This document shows, in pieces, positions 42,913 through 51,026 of a DNA stretch of 64,000 bases (position 1 is the stretch's first letter; each line of letters opens with the position of its first letter). Under the pieces are notes generated by a model, which was not told the origin of the DNA, did not search any database, and saw only the letters and a program-made list of their open reading frames with translations. A program made the position numbers and the translations under genes. This DNA comes from Anaerolineales bacterium (GTDB taxonomy: Bacteria; Chloroflexota; Anaerolineae; Anaerolineales; Villigracilaceae). Location: assembly GCA_023382595.1 (NCBI GenBank), contig JAHDWB010000001.1:1116001-1180000 (forward strand), given 5' to 3'.

Positions 42913-43938
42913 ATGACAGACACTTTGAAGATCGTCATCCCCATGGCGGGCTGGGGAACCCGCATGAGACCGCATACGTGGAGCAAGCCCAAGCCGCTCG
43001 TCAGCGTGGCGGGCAGGACCTCGCTCGAACATTTGCTGGATATGTTCAAGTCCCTGCCGGACCCTGAGAATACCGAATTCGTTTTCATTGTCGGTCCGTA
43101 TCTGGGCGAGATGCAAATCCCAGCCTTCATTAAGGAACACTATCCAAATATGAAGGCGCAGTATGTTGTTCAACACGAAATGAAGGGACAATCCCATGCC
43201 TTGTCGCTGGCGCGCGAGCACCTGACGGGACCGATGATCATGTGCTTCTCCGATACGCTGATGGAAACGGATTTCTCCTTCCTTGCCAACGAGGAATCGG
43301 ACGGCGTGGCATGGGTGATGCCCGTGGAGGATCCGCGCCGTTTCGGGGTGGCGGAGGAAGGCGCAGACGGCTGGGTGACCCGCTTCATTGAGAAGCCGCA
43401 AAGTCTGGATAATAACCTTGTGGTGGTTGGATGTTATTACTTCAAAAGCGCGGAACGCCTGCTGGCGGCAATTGACGACCAGATGAAGCGCGGCGTGATG
43501 CTGAAGAACGAATACTTCCTGACAGACGCCATTTCCATCATGATCGAAGGCGGGGCAAAGGTGCGGACCCAGAAGATCAGCACCTGGCTGGATACAGGAA
43601 CCATAGATGCGACGCTGGATACGAACAGGATCTTGTTGGAAAAGATCGGTTCGCAGGTTGGAAAGTTCAAAGGCTCGAATGTTGAGATCATCGAGCCAGT
43701 TGCTATTCATGAAAGCGCGGTCATCAGTAATTCGAAGATCGGTCCGTTCGCTTCCATCGGCGCGAATTGCAGAATCGAGAATGCCCAGATCTCAGAGTCC
43801 ATCGTCGAAGCGGATTGTGAGATCAATGATGCGGCGTTGACTCGCTCTCTGATCGGCAAACAAGCCAGAGTTAAAGGAAGAGGCGATGGACATGTCTCAC
43901 AGTTAAACCTCGGCGATACGTGTCAAGTGGTCTTGTAG
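42913..43938 (+). CDS. Sugar-1-phosphate nucleotidyltransferase
   Basis: 341 residues. N-terminal nucleotide-binding signature IPMAGWGTRMRPHTWSKPKP and LVSVAGRTSLEHLLD. Acidic metal site CFSDTLMETDFS. A product-site motif TRFIEKPQ is also present. After residue about 250 a left-handed beta-helix-like tail appears (AVISNSKIGPFASIGANCRI, ENAQISESIVEADCEIND). It belongs to the RmlA/GlmU-N type family making NDP-sugars for the envelope. Its own promoter is at 42862. The exact sugar is not determined. Confidence 0.92.
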   Translation: MTDTLKIVIPMAGWGTRMRPHTWSKPKPLVSVAGRTSLEHLLDMFKSLPDPENTEFVFIVGPYLGEMQIPAFIKEHYPNMKAQYVVQHEMKGQSHALSLAREHLTGPMIMCFSDTLMETDFSFLANEESDGVAWVMPVEDPRRFGVAEEGADGWVTRFIEKPQSLDNNLVVVGCYYFKSAERLLAAIDDQMKRGVMLKNEYFLTDAISIMIEGGAKVRTQKISTWLDTGTIDATLDTNRILLEKIGSQVGKFKGSNVEIIEPVAIHESAVISNSKIGPFASIGANCRIENAQISESIVEADCEINDAALTRSLIGKQARVKGRGDGHVSQLNLGDTCQVVL

Positions 43939-43976
43939 GTCGGACTGGTCGGATAAGTCGAACAGGTCTTAAGTGA

Positions 43977-44186
43977 ATGGAAGCAGTTGAGTGTCGTTCG
44001 GATACGGAATATGCGGAGCGTCCGCTTTCGCTGGTGTGGCAGGGAAAGCGGTATGAGATCGCGGAGATTTTTTCGCGCTGGCGCGGACCCGCTGAAAAAG
44101 GATTTTGCGTCAAGACCGTGGACGGTCTGACGTTCGAATTGACGTACCAGGAAATTTCAGACGACTGGCACGTGCAACCCCTATAG
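43977..44186 (+). CDS. Small protein, 69 aa, of the DUF6504-like kind
   Basis: Acidic 69-residue protein with the pattern RPLSLVWQGKRYEIAEIFSR-W followed by GFCVKTVDGLTFELTYQEIS, a small beta barrel-like arrangement. Proteins of this shape occur beside DNA polymerase-like or transferase genes. It ends 8 bp before the aminotransferase start and shares its transcript. Upstream (43937-43972) is a short run of degenerate GTCGGA-type repeats. The family name is from memory and uncertain. Confidence 0.6.
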   Translation: MEAVECRSDTEYAERPLSLVWQGKRYEIAEIFSRWRGPAEKGFCVKTVDGLTFELTYQEISDDWHVQPL

Positions 44187-44194
44187 GAGGCTCA

Positions 44195-45373
44195 ATGCAG
44201 GAAATCAGTGAAGTGCAAAGACTTTCAAAACGTGTGGCAGGGCTGAAGCCCAGCGGCATCCGCAAGTTCTTCGATATTGCCGCAACCATGAAGGATGTCA
44301 TCTCGCTGGGCATCGGCGAACCCGATTTCACCACGCCCAAACCAATTTTAGACGCGGGTATTCGTTCGCTGCAGAACGGCGAGACTCATTACACATCCAA
44401 CCACGGCAAGATCGAACTGCGGCAGGGCATTGCAGGCAACCTGCAAAAACTTTACAACGTTTCGTATGACCCCGCCAATGAGATCGTCGCCACCGTCGGC
44501 GTCTCGGAGGCGTTGTATCTCGCGTTCACCGCCATCCTGAATCCCGGCGATGAGGTCATCATTCCCACGCCTTGCTTTGTGTCCTACCAAGCAGAGGTCA
44601 TTCTGGCGGGCGGCTTGCCGGTGGAAATTCCGGCGCGGCTTGAGAATAACTTCACCATTGACCCTGATGACATCCGCAAAGCCATCACACCGCGCACGAA
44701 AGTCATCTTCATCGGATATCCGTCCAACCCAACCGGCGCCGTCGCTCCGCGCGAAGTGATGCTGGAGATCGGCAAGATCGCGGAGGAACACGACCTGCTG
44801 GTGGTTTCTGATGAGATCTATGACCGCCTCGTCTATGACTTTGAGCATGTCTGCTTCCCAGCCTTGGATGAAAGCCTGAAGCGCCGCACCATCCTGCTCG
44901 GCGGTTTCTCGAAGGATTACGCCATGACCGGCTGGCGCATCGGCTATGCCTGCGGACCAAGCGACATCATTTCAGGCATGGTGCGCATCCACCAATATAC
45001 GATCATGTCCGCGCCGACAACGGCACAGGATGCCGCCATCGAAGCCTTGAAATCAGGCGAGCCTTACGTGCAGGAAATGGTGACGGAATATGACCGCCGC
45101 CGCGGATTACTCGTCAACGGACTCAACCGCCTCGGTCTCTCGACCTTTGAGCCGAAGGGCGCCTTCTATGCCTTTCCCAACATCCAAGCCTCCGGCATGG
45201 ACGATGAGACCTTCGCCGAAAAACTTCTGCGCGAGGAACGCGTCGCCGTAGTGCCGGGCAATGCCTTCGGTCCCGGCGGCGATGGATTCGTCCGCGCATG
45301 TTATGCCACTTCCTACGAGCAGATCGAGGAGGCGCTGCAGCGCATGGAAAAATTCATGAGCAGATACGGGTAG
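44195..45373 (+). CDS. Pyridoxal-phosphate-dependent class I/II aminotransferase
   Basis: 392 residues from ATG 44195, chosen for the strong AGGAGG 6 nt upstream. Family motifs are VISLGIGEPDFTTPKPI, GYPSNPTGAV, VVSDEIYDRLVYDF, and the PLP Lys in GGFSKDYAMTGWRIGY. It is closest in pattern to aspartate/alanine aminotransferases of fold type I. Substrate not determined. It ends before a strong terminator. Confidence 0.95.
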   Translation: MQEISEVQRLSKRVAGLKPSGIRKFFDIAATMKDVISLGIGEPDFTTPKPILDAGIRSLQNGETHYTSNHGKIELRQGIAGNLQKLYNVSYDPANEIVATVGVSEALYLAFTAILNPGDEVIIPTPCFVSYQAEVILAGGLPVEIPARLENNFTIDPDDIRKAITPRTKVIFIGYPSNPTGAVAPREVMLEIGKIAEEHDLLVVSDEIYDRLVYDFEHVCFPALDESLKRRTILLGGFSKDYAMTGWRIGYACGPSDIISGMVRIHQYTIMSAPTTAQDAAIEALKSGEPYVQEMVTEYDRRRGLLVNGLNRLGLSTFEPKGAFYAFPNIQASGMDDETFAEKLLREERVAVVPGNAFGPGGDGFVRACYATSYEQIEEALQRMEKFMSRYG

Positions 45374-45393
45374 GAATCCCGGGTAGGAACTCC

Positions 45394-45426
45394 GGGCGGA
45401 TGCACTTTAGCATCCGCCCTTTTTTA
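45394..45426 (+). terminator. Rho-independent terminator after the aminotransferase
   Basis: Perfect 10-bp stem GGGCGGATGC (45394-45403) / GCATCCGCCC (45410-45419), ACTTTA loop, seven T residues. Confidence 0.93.
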
Positions 45427-45432
45427 TTCGGG

Positions 45433-45438
45433 TATACT
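45433..45438 (+). promoter_or_regulatory. -10 TATACT of the diguanylate cyclase gene (leaderless type)
   Basis: TATACT ends exactly 7 bp before ATG 45446, right after a terminator. The mRNA would start at or next to the start codon. Confidence 0.55.
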
Positions 45439-45445
45439 GGCTGGA

Positions 45446-46321
45446 ATGACAAGTCTGCTTCTGAAACTGGAAAACTTCGGTAAACCATTTTGGTTCATCA
45501 TGGGGACCGTCTCCCTGTTCGCTGTGGCAGTCCTTGACTATATGACCGGGGCTGAGCTTTCCTTTTCCCTTTTCTACCTGATCCCCATTGCGGTATTCTC
45601 ATGGGGCTTCAGCGGAAATATCGGCGCGATCAGCGCTTTCGTCAGCGCGATCATCTGGGTGGGAATTGAGATCCTGACCGACACCAGGTCATCGAATACG
45701 TTCGTATATCTCTGGAATGCCATAATCCGCTTCGGCTTTTTCCTTCTGCCTGCCCTGCTTTTGAAAAGCCTTGAACAGGAGCGAAAACACGCCCGCACCG
45801 ATTACCTGACCGGCGCGATCAACAACCGGTATTTCAATGAACTGGCTCAAATGGAAGTAAATCGGTCCCTGCGCTACAAACACTCCTTCACCATCGCTTT
45901 CATGGATCTGGACAATTTCAAAACGATCAACGATACATTTGGTCATACCTTCGGCGACGAGATCCTGCGGACGCTGGCAGAAAGCATGAAGAACAACCTG
46001 CGAAAAACAGATATCGTAGCCCGCGTGGGAGGAGATGAATTCGCCATTCTGCTGCCGGAAACAGATTCATCTTCCGCCCGCAGCGCCATCTCAAATATGC
46101 TTCAAAAACTATCGAAGAAAATGCTTGAAAACAAATGGCCCATCACTTTCAGCATCGGTGTACTGACCGTGAAAGCCCCGCAGATCTCGGTCGATCAGAT
46201 CCTTGGCATGGCAGACAAAATGATGTATTCCGTGAAGAACAACGGCAAGAACAACGTCAAGTACGCCACGTACATGGATGATGAAACCAACGAGCCGCAT
46301 CTCACCCCCCCGCAATCTTGA
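45446..46321 (+). CDS. Membrane-bound diguanylate cyclase (GGDEF)
   Basis: 291 residues. About four N-terminal membrane helices (MGTVSLFAVAVLDYMTG through LWNAIIRFGFFLLPALLLK) precede the GGDEF domain (about 120-275): RTDYLTGAINNRYFNEL, FMDLDNFKTINDTFGH, and the active site RVGGDEFAILLPETD. An inhibitory I-site is intact (RKTD, five residues before GGDEF), so product inhibition by c-di-GMP is expected. No EAL domain. The 3' end overlaps the SUI1 gene by 20 bp on the other strand. Confidence 0.94.
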   Translation: MTSLLLKLENFGKPFWFIMGTVSLFAVAVLDYMTGAELSFSLFYLIPIAVFSWGFSGNIGAISAFVSAIIWVGIEILTDTRSSNTFVYLWNAIIRFGFFLLPALLLKSLEQERKHARTDYLTGAINNRYFNELAQMEVNRSLRYKHSFTIAFMDLDNFKTINDTFGHTFGDEILRTLAESMKNNLRKTDIVARVGGDEFAILLPETDSSSARSAISNMLQKLSKKMLENKWPITFSIGVLTVKAPQISVDQILGMADKMMYSVKNNGKNNVKYATYMDDETNEPHLTPPQS

Positions 46322-46637
46322 CCTTGTACCCCAACTTTTGCAACACCGCCGCCATCCGCTGACGGTGCTCCCCCTGAATCTCGATCATCCCATCCTTGAC
46401 CGTCCCGCCGCTTCCGCACTCCTGCTTGAGTCTCGTTGCGAGGGCTTTCAACTCATCCTCGGTCAGGACGAGATTCTTAACGACGGATACCACCTTCCCG
46501 CCGCGCCCGCCTGACTCGCGATGCAAATACGCAGTCTGCTGTTGCGGCGGCAGGGACCTGGCGCGGGATGTACTTTGATCTTTCTTGCGGAGGTCACCAT
46601 CTTCGGATGACCAGACCGTGCGGTTCTTATTGGACAT
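46302..46637 (-). CDS. SUI1/YciH-type translation initiation factor-like protein
   Basis: 111 residues from ATG 46637. The C-terminal SUI1 domain reads SGGRGGKVVSVVKNLVLTED, LKQECGSGGTVKDGMIEIQG and RQRMAAVLQKLGYKVKIAGG. In bacteria YciH acts on initiation fidelity. The N-terminal about 40 residues are polar and disordered. A TATAAT ends 7 bp before the start codon (minus strand), another leaderless-type start, fitting for a gene involved in initiation. Confidence 0.92.
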   Translation of the reverse strand: MSNKNRTVWSSEDGDLRKKDQSTSRARSLPPQQQTAYLHRESGGRGGKVVSVVKNLVLTEDELKALATRLKQECGSGGTVKDGMIEIQGEHRQRMAAVLQKLGYKVKIAGG

Positions 46638-46644
46638 GGGTGGA

Positions 46645-46650
46645 ATTATA
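46645..46650 (-). promoter_or_regulatory. -10 TATAAT of the SUI1 gene (leaderless type)
   Basis: On the minus strand consensus TATAAT ends exactly 7 bp before ATG 46637. No Shine-Dalgarno sequence in the gap. Confidence 0.55.
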
Positions 46651-46663
46651 AGCGCACCGCAAG

Positions 46664-47581
46664 TCAAGCATTTGTTCGCAGCACCACCCCGTTCTGTGAC
46701 GGGTCGTATAACAGCAAACCATCTTCCGTCTGGTTGTAGGATATGCCTGCTTTCTCAACCCTTGCAACCACTTCGTCCAGCGTGGGCTGATTCGGGAAAT
46801 CCACGGTGAAATGACGCAGACCTACCGCGTCGGCGGGCGGAGGCGGAGCGCCTTCTCCCTGCCAGGTGTTGAATCCGATGTGGTGATGGTATCCGCCCGC
46901 GGAGACGAACGCCATGTGGAATTCCCTGGCGTGACCCATGATGTCGAAGCCCAGCACACCGTGATAAAAGTCCAGCGCTTCGGGGATGTCGCGCACATGC
47001 AAATGGACGTGTCCCATTTTGGTTTCGGGCGGGATGGGCGCGTCAAGTTTGTCATCTTCCTTCAAGTGCTTGAAGAGCGCATCCACATCCAGCGGTTCGC
47101 GCCCATCGCTCCAGCGACCGTCCGCCCAACGGGTTTCGTATTTGCCGTCTTTCAACGTCCATGAGCCGTCTTCGGGGGATTCGGCATACAACTCGATGCC
47201 GTTGCCTTCGGGATCATCGAGGTAGGTGGTCTTGGTCATGACGTGATCGGTCGGTGAGTTGCGGACTTTCAACGCAAACAAACGCGCCATAGCAATGGCA
47301 AGTTCGCGGCGATTCGGAAAAAATACCGCAAAGTGATACAAGCCCGTCACGCCGCGATATTTTTTCAGGTTCGGCGCTTCGTTGAGGCGCAATAATTCGC
47401 GCTCGCCCGTGCCGAGGGCTGCGGTTTTTTCTTTGCGCCAGTGGAGTTTGAATCCCATTGCTTTTTCGTAGAACAGGATCTGATTCTCAAGGTTGGCAAC
47501 GGTCAGGGAAACAGGACCAACTCCCGTGGCGGGATGAATCGAAAATTCGGTTTTGGTCTCTGAATTGGGTAACGTGTTCAT
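46664..47581 (-). CDS. VOC-superfamily dioxygenase-like protein (catechol 2,3-dioxygenase type)
   Basis: 305 residues with two tandem VOC modules. Module one starts HPATGVGPVSLTVANLENQI and ends LDDPEGNGIELYAE. Module two contains MGHVHLHVRDIPEALDFYHG and VVLR near the end. The metal ligands would be His in GLYHFAVFF or MGHVHLHV, and Glu in GIELYAE. The pattern is that of the CatE/glyoxalase-like group, whose substrate is often unknown. Ribosome-binding site AGGAGA. Confidence 0.88.
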   Translation of the reverse strand: MNTLPNSETKTEFSIHPATGVGPVSLTVANLENQILFYEKAMGFKLHWRKEKTAALGTGERELLRLNEAPNLKKYRGVTGLYHFAVFFPNRRELAIAMARLFALKVRNSPTDHVMTKTTYLDDPEGNGIELYAESPEDGSWTLKDGKYETRWADGRWSDGREPLDVDALFKHLKEDDKLDAPIPPETKMGHVHLHVRDIPEALDFYHGVLGFDIMGHAREFHMAFVSAGGYHHHIGFNTWQGEGAPPPPADAVGLRHFTVDFPNQPTLDEVVARVEKAGISYNQTEDGLLLYDPSQNGVVLRTNA

Positions 47582-47645
47582 GATCTATCTCCTGTTATCA
47601 TCCAGACGAAGAATCGCCTTGGAATCTTTCCAATAAACAATCGGG

Positions 47646-48290
47646 CTAAAAACCCAGCTTTTCTTTCACAAGAACAATCGTGATCCGCCCTGGCACTTCA
47701 CGCTGGAGGATCAATATCTTGTTGATCGAACTGTGCGCATTATACGCTGAGAACATGCGCGCATCCTCCAGCGGATAACTATATTCATCGATGCGGCGGA
47801 AGCCTTCAGGTAGATCGCTGACAATCTTTTGCGCCCCGACCACCCAGATGACCTTCGCCGCGCCATACGCGTACGGAGCCAGTTGACTCCCGCCGCCGGA
47901 GGCAGTCAGCACCTGACCAGACTCGGTAATGGCATGGACGCTCCCGACGATATAATCCGGGCTGGAACGTAGTTTGCGGATCTCATTCGCCTGCGTCTTT
48001 CTATCAAGAGAGAATACTTTTGGGCGTACCGCATTGTACCGACCCGATTTGTCCAACTCGGCGGTCAGACCGATCTTTTCCAGCGTTTCGGACATATTGG
48101 CGTACACTTCCGCGCCCTGCGGCACAAGGTCGAGCACCAGCCGCTTTGCCTCTTCTGCGTTTTCCGCGATCAGCGTCTTCATTCCATTCGCTTCGAGTGC
48201 TTTGGCAACGCGCTCGATCTGTGCGTCACTGGCAAGTTTTGCAAACTCGTTGTTGGGAATTAATTTGATGGTGGTTTTTGTTTCTATCAT
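47646..48290 (-). CDS. LUD domain protein (LutC/YkgG-like)
   Basis: 214 residues. Signature segments are EVYANMSETLEKIGLTAELD, DYIVGSVHAITESGQVLTAS, GGGSQLAPYAYGAAKVIWVV, GAQKIV. The LUD family includes LutB/LutC components of lactate oxidation, but single-domain members such as this one are widespread and mostly uncharacterised. No lutA or lutB is near. Ribosome-binding site AAGGAA. A palindromic repeat (48312-48384) fills the gap on its 5' side. Confidence 0.88.
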   Translation of the reverse strand: MIETKTTIKLIPNNEFAKLASDAQIERVAKALEANGMKTLIAENAEEAKRLVLDLVPQGAEVYANMSETLEKIGLTAELDKSGRYNAVRPKVFSLDRKTQANEIRKLRSSPDYIVGSVHAITESGQVLTASGGGSQLAPYAYGAAKVIWVVGAQKIVSDLPEGFRRIDEYSYPLEDARMFSAYNAHSSINKILILQREVPGRITIVLVKEKLGF

Positions 48291-48311
48291 AATTTCCTTT
48301 CGCTTGCACCT

Positions 48312-48384
48312 GTTATTCTGAGCGAAGCGAAGGATCTCTGCAAAAAGTTGGGAGACTCTTCGCTACCACTCAGAGCGATATAAC
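48312..48384. repeat. Palindromic intergenic repeat
   Basis: GTTATTCTGAGCGAAGCGAA at the left and an imperfect inverse at the right (AGACTCTTCGCT...CTCAGAGCGATATAAC) make a 73-bp element that ends one base before the stop codon of the reductase gene. The TTCTGAGCGAAGCGAAG core is a familiar dispersed repeat type. Confidence 0.7.
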
Positions 48385-48385
48385 A

Positions 48386-49003
48386 TTAGCTCAAAATCTT
48401 CAGCGCACTGCCCCAGTTCGTACCGAGCGTGCCCTGCAAGGTGATATGCAACAATTGCATCCCTTCGATCTGGCGTGCACGGCTCAACGGACCTGCGTCA
48501 ATGGCGCGCATGCCGCCGTCTTCGACCAGCTTCACAACCTTTTCCTTTGCGTCAGCGTCATCGCCTGCGATGAAAACATCCAGTTTCTGACCCGCCACTT
48601 CACCCGCGAGCAGTGTGCCCGCGTAGGTGGTGTTGAAGGCTTTGACGACCTTCGCGCCAGCCACGAGTGCCTTCGCCAGATCTTCCGCGGAAGATGAATC
48701 CGGTGCGGTGGCGAGACCATCATAGGTGGCGTTGAGCGGGTTGGCAATATCCACCACGACCTTGCCCGCGAGTTTATCGCCGAGTTGTTTGGCGAGTTCG
48801 ATATTCGTGCCATACCACACCGCCAGCACCACCACATCACCCAGCGGCGCGCTCAGGTCGGCGGCGGATGCGTTCAACTCCGCGGCGGCTTTCTGCGCGG
48901 CTTCAGGGTTGGCATCCACAAAAGTGACCTTGTGTCCGCCCGCGATCAAACGGGTTCCAATGCCGCGCCCCATATTTCCTGCTCCGATAATTGTTACGTT
49001 CAT
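48386..49003 (-). CDS. F420-dependent NADP oxidoreductase-family protein
   Basis: 205 residues from ATG 49003 (AAGGAG upstream). The N-terminal dinucleotide fold reads MNVTIIGAGNMGRGIGTRLI. Other family motifs are VDIANPLNATYDG and KVVKAFNTTYAGTLLAGEVA. Members use NADP(H), with or without F420, and the cofactor cannot be settled here. It is divergent from a TetR gene, and the shared 134 bp carries a possible operator. Confidence 0.88.
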   Translation of the reverse strand: MNVTIIGAGNMGRGIGTRLIAGGHKVTFVDANPEAAQKAAAELNASAADLSAPLGDVVVLAVWYGTNIELAKQLGDKLAGKVVVDIANPLNATYDGLATAPDSSSAEDLAKALVAGAKVVKAFNTTYAGTLLAGEVAGQKLDVFIAGDDADAKEKVVKLVEDGGMRAIDAGPLSRARQIEGMQLLHITLQGTLGTNWGSALKILS

Positions 49004-49028
49004 ATTGACTCTCCTTGAATTGTTTGGT

Positions 49029-49069
49029 ATTATACAGTTGTATTCTAAACGACAGATGTTGTCTAGTTT
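49029..49069. promoter_or_regulatory. Divergent promoter region with GACA-N5-TGTC dyad
   Basis: TATAAT on the minus strand (49034-49029) fits the reductase gene. Just upstream, GACA (49051-49054) and TGTC (49060-49063) with outer AAAC...GTTT form an imperfect dyad that the neighbouring TetR protein could bind. Confidence 0.38.
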
Positions 49070-49137
49070 ACCAATCTTTCCCCGATAGTCAACCAACAAA
49101 GATTTCTGATTGTTGGATAAACAACACTGGAGCGAAA

Positions 49138-49713
49138 ATGTTGCCTAACCCAAAAGAAGCGGAAGCCAGACTGGACCCGCGCGTCAAACGGACCCGCAGC
49201 CTGATCCTGTCATCCTTTGAATCCCTGCTCGCTGAAAAGGGATTCGAGACCATCTCCGTGCAGGACGTGACCGACAAAGCCGAAATCAACCGCGCCACGT
49301 TTTACGCGCACTTTCAGGATAAATATGCCCTGCTGGATACTGCCATGAGCCAGATGTTCATGCAGGAGATCGAAAAACGGACACTGAACGTCTGCACCTA
49401 CACGCCCGATAATTTGCGGAACTTGATCCTCGCGGTCTGTGAATTTCTCAGCAAACTTCATACCAGTTGCGCCCAGCCGCATAACCAGTTCGAATCACTC
49501 GTCGAAGGGACGATCAAAAAGCAGCTCTTTGATCTGCTTTCCTATTGGCTGCGGAATTCCAAACTCCCCACGGAAATCCCCGCCACGGTCGCCACCTGGG
49601 CGATCTACGGACTGGCATCCCATTACAGTCACATGAAAAAACGCCCGCCGCTCGAAAAATTCGTGGACGAGGCATTCCCGCTCGTGGCGGTCAATTTGGA
49701 GCAGTTTGCGTAA
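49138..49713 (+). CDS. TetR/AcrR-family transcriptional regulator
   Basis: 191 residues from ATG 49138 (GGAG upstream). The N-terminal HTH reads RSLILSSFESLLAEKGFETI, SVQDVTDKAEINRATFYAHF and QDKYALLDTAM. The C-terminal ligand/dimer domain is helical. It is divergent from the F420-type reductase gene and probably controls it. The P-loop kinase gene follows without a gap. Confidence 0.93.
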   Translation: MLPNPKEAEARLDPRVKRTRSLILSSFESLLAEKGFETISVQDVTDKAEINRATFYAHFQDKYALLDTAMSQMFMQEIEKRTLNVCTYTPDNLRNLILAVCEFLSKLHTSCAQPHNQFESLVEGTIKKQLFDLLSYWLRNSKLPTEIPATVATWAIYGLASHYSHMKKRPPLEKFVDEAFPLVAVNLEQFA

Positions 49714-49719
49714 GTGGAA

Positions 49720-50247
49720 ATGAAAACCACGCTCGTCATTTTCTCAGGCTTGCCGGGGACGGGGAAAACCACGCTGGCAACGTCCGCCGCACGGGAATTG
49801 CGTGTCCCGCTCCTGCGCATTGACGATGTGGTTGCGTCCATTCCCGAACACATGCGCAGACACGCCGACCCGTTTTGGGAGGAGATGATCGGCATCCTGT
49901 TGAATTTGGTCGAGGCGCAGTTGAAATTGGGACTCAGCGTCATCGTTGACTCGGTGTTCATGGGCGTGGACCGTCTCCAAGCCTTTGATGTCGCAAAGCG
50001 GCACAACGCTGCGTTTCGCCCCATCCACACCTTCATATCGGACGAGAAACTCTGGGAACAGCGCGTCCGCCAACGCGTATTGGACTTCCCCGACGACGAA
50101 CCCGCCACCTGGGAGCGGATTCAAATCCAGCGCAGGGACTTTACCCCGTGGAAACCCAACTCCGCCCTGTTCGTGGACGGGGTTCGCCCAATGGAGGAAA
50201 ATCACCATAAGGTGATGGAGTTCATTACGGTAGATGACATAGAGTAG
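49720..50247 (+). CDS. AAA-type P-loop kinase/ATPase (zeta- or gluconokinase-like)
   Basis: 175 residues from ATG 49720; a GTG at 49714 is also possible. Walker A is GLPGTGKTTLATSA, and a Walker B-like region follows at LSVIVDSVFMGVDRL. The lid region has RVRQRVLDFPDDEPATWERI. Small soluble kinases of this kind phosphorylate sugars, nucleotides or antibiotics; no HPN or antitoxin gene suggests a toxin role. It directly follows the tetR gene. The AT-rich islet begins after it. Confidence 0.85.
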   Translation: MKTTLVIFSGLPGTGKTTLATSAARELRVPLLRIDDVVASIPEHMRRHADPFWEEMIGILLNLVEAQLKLGLSVIVDSVFMGVDRLQAFDVAKRHNAAFRPIHTFISDEKLWEQRVRQRVLDFPDDEPATWERIQIQRRDFTPWKPNSALFVDGVRPMEENHHKVMEFITVDDIE

Positions 50248-50340
50248 AGTGAGGTTGTGCTACAAAACTTACAACAGGTAGTTCCAAAATATTTTTGGTT
50301 GGTGGAAAAAATTATTATTTTGTAACGCCCCATTTCTAGT

Positions 50341-50362
50341 ATTGTATAATCATTGTATAATC
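50341..50362 (+). promoter_or_regulatory. Tandem ATTGTATAATC duplication with two -10 boxes
   Basis: The 11-bp ATTGTATAATC occurs twice back to back (50341-50351, 50352-50362). Each carries a TATAAT (50345-50350 and 50356-50361). No strong -35. It lies upstream of the AT-rich gene pair and likely drives it. Confidence 0.55.
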
Positions 50363-50363
50363 A

Positions 50364-50438
50364 ATGAAGATAGTTGTAATATCAAGGAAATATCTTTCTG
50401 ATATTTCTATTCTCAAGCCAAACAAAAAAGGGTGTTAA
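50364..50438 (+). CDS. Possible 24-residue leader peptide
   Basis: ATG 50364, 2 bp after the second TATAAT, reads MKIVVISRKYLSDISILKPN and ends KKGC at TAA 50436-50438, one base before the ATG of the next gene. The tight spacing suggests translational coupling, but the sequence is short and could be chance. Confidence 0.3.
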   Translation: MKIVVISRKYLSDISILKPNKKGC

Positions 50439-50439
50439 C

Positions 50440-51009
50440 ATGTTCTCTGAAATATTATCATCTTTGTCTATCATAATCAGTTTGATTGTTGCTTACAAAA
50501 CCGTCTTCGCACGATTTAATGGAAAAGTATCGTTGGCTACCAGAGTTATATTAACTCATGTAGATAAAATTCCCAGCATTGGAATAGCTTGTTTCTTTGA
50601 AAATTCAGGTGCATTGTCTGGCATTATAGACGATTTGCGAATTATCGTAAAACACAATGAGAGCGGGACTATTACGTATTTTTACCCACATGTACTTCGA
50701 AACGATTATAGTATCTTTAAGTCCTACAATGATGGTGATTGGTTTCCATTTTCGACCACAACCCTATCAGCACATCAACGTATGGAAAGATATATAATTT
50801 TCAAACCTAAATACGATGAATTTAAATCCCAAGTGGGCAAGTACAGTTTAACACTTGAAAGTCAGTTGAAAGACCAAAAATGGAAACAGTCGCACGAATT
50901 GAAATTTAATATCTCAGAGGAGGTAGCATCACATTGGAATACACCTGAAGCTAGTGCAATGCAAGTATTAGCAGACAGCGTATTAGAAAAAAGAAATTTT
51001 GGAAAATAA
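50440..51009 (+). CDS. Unknown protein with one N-terminal membrane helix (AT-rich islet)
   Basis: 189 residues. The N-terminal helix (ILSSLSIIISLIVAYKTVFA) is followed by a soluble beta-rich domain, for example RVILTHVDKIPSIGIACFFE, SGALSGIIDDLRIIVKHNES and DGDWFPFSTTTLSAHQRMER. The base composition and codon use (AAA, ATT, TTA rich) differ sharply from neighbours, indicating transfer from an AT-rich source. A GGGTG ribosome-binding site is weak. The N-terminal-anchored layout matches small effector or sensor proteins, but no family was recognised. Confidence 0.7.
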   Translation: MFSEILSSLSIIISLIVAYKTVFARFNGKVSLATRVILTHVDKIPSIGIACFFENSGALSGIIDDLRIIVKHNESGTITYFYPHVLRNDYSIFKSYNDGDWFPFSTTTLSAHQRMERYIIFKPKYDEFKSQVGKYSLTLESQLKDQKWKQSHELKFNISEEVASHWNTPEASAMQVLADSVLEKRNFGK

Positions 51010-51026
51010 TAAAGAAAGAATATATA

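Noticed and set aside
43937-43976. Tandem GTCGGA-type repeat array
   Set aside because: Only about three degenerate copies in 36 bp. Too short and imperfect to call as a defined repeat.
49720-50247. Zeta-toxin of a toxin-antitoxin pair
   Set aside because: Only the Walker A region supports it. There is no small antitoxin gene upstream; the preceding gene is a TetR regulator.
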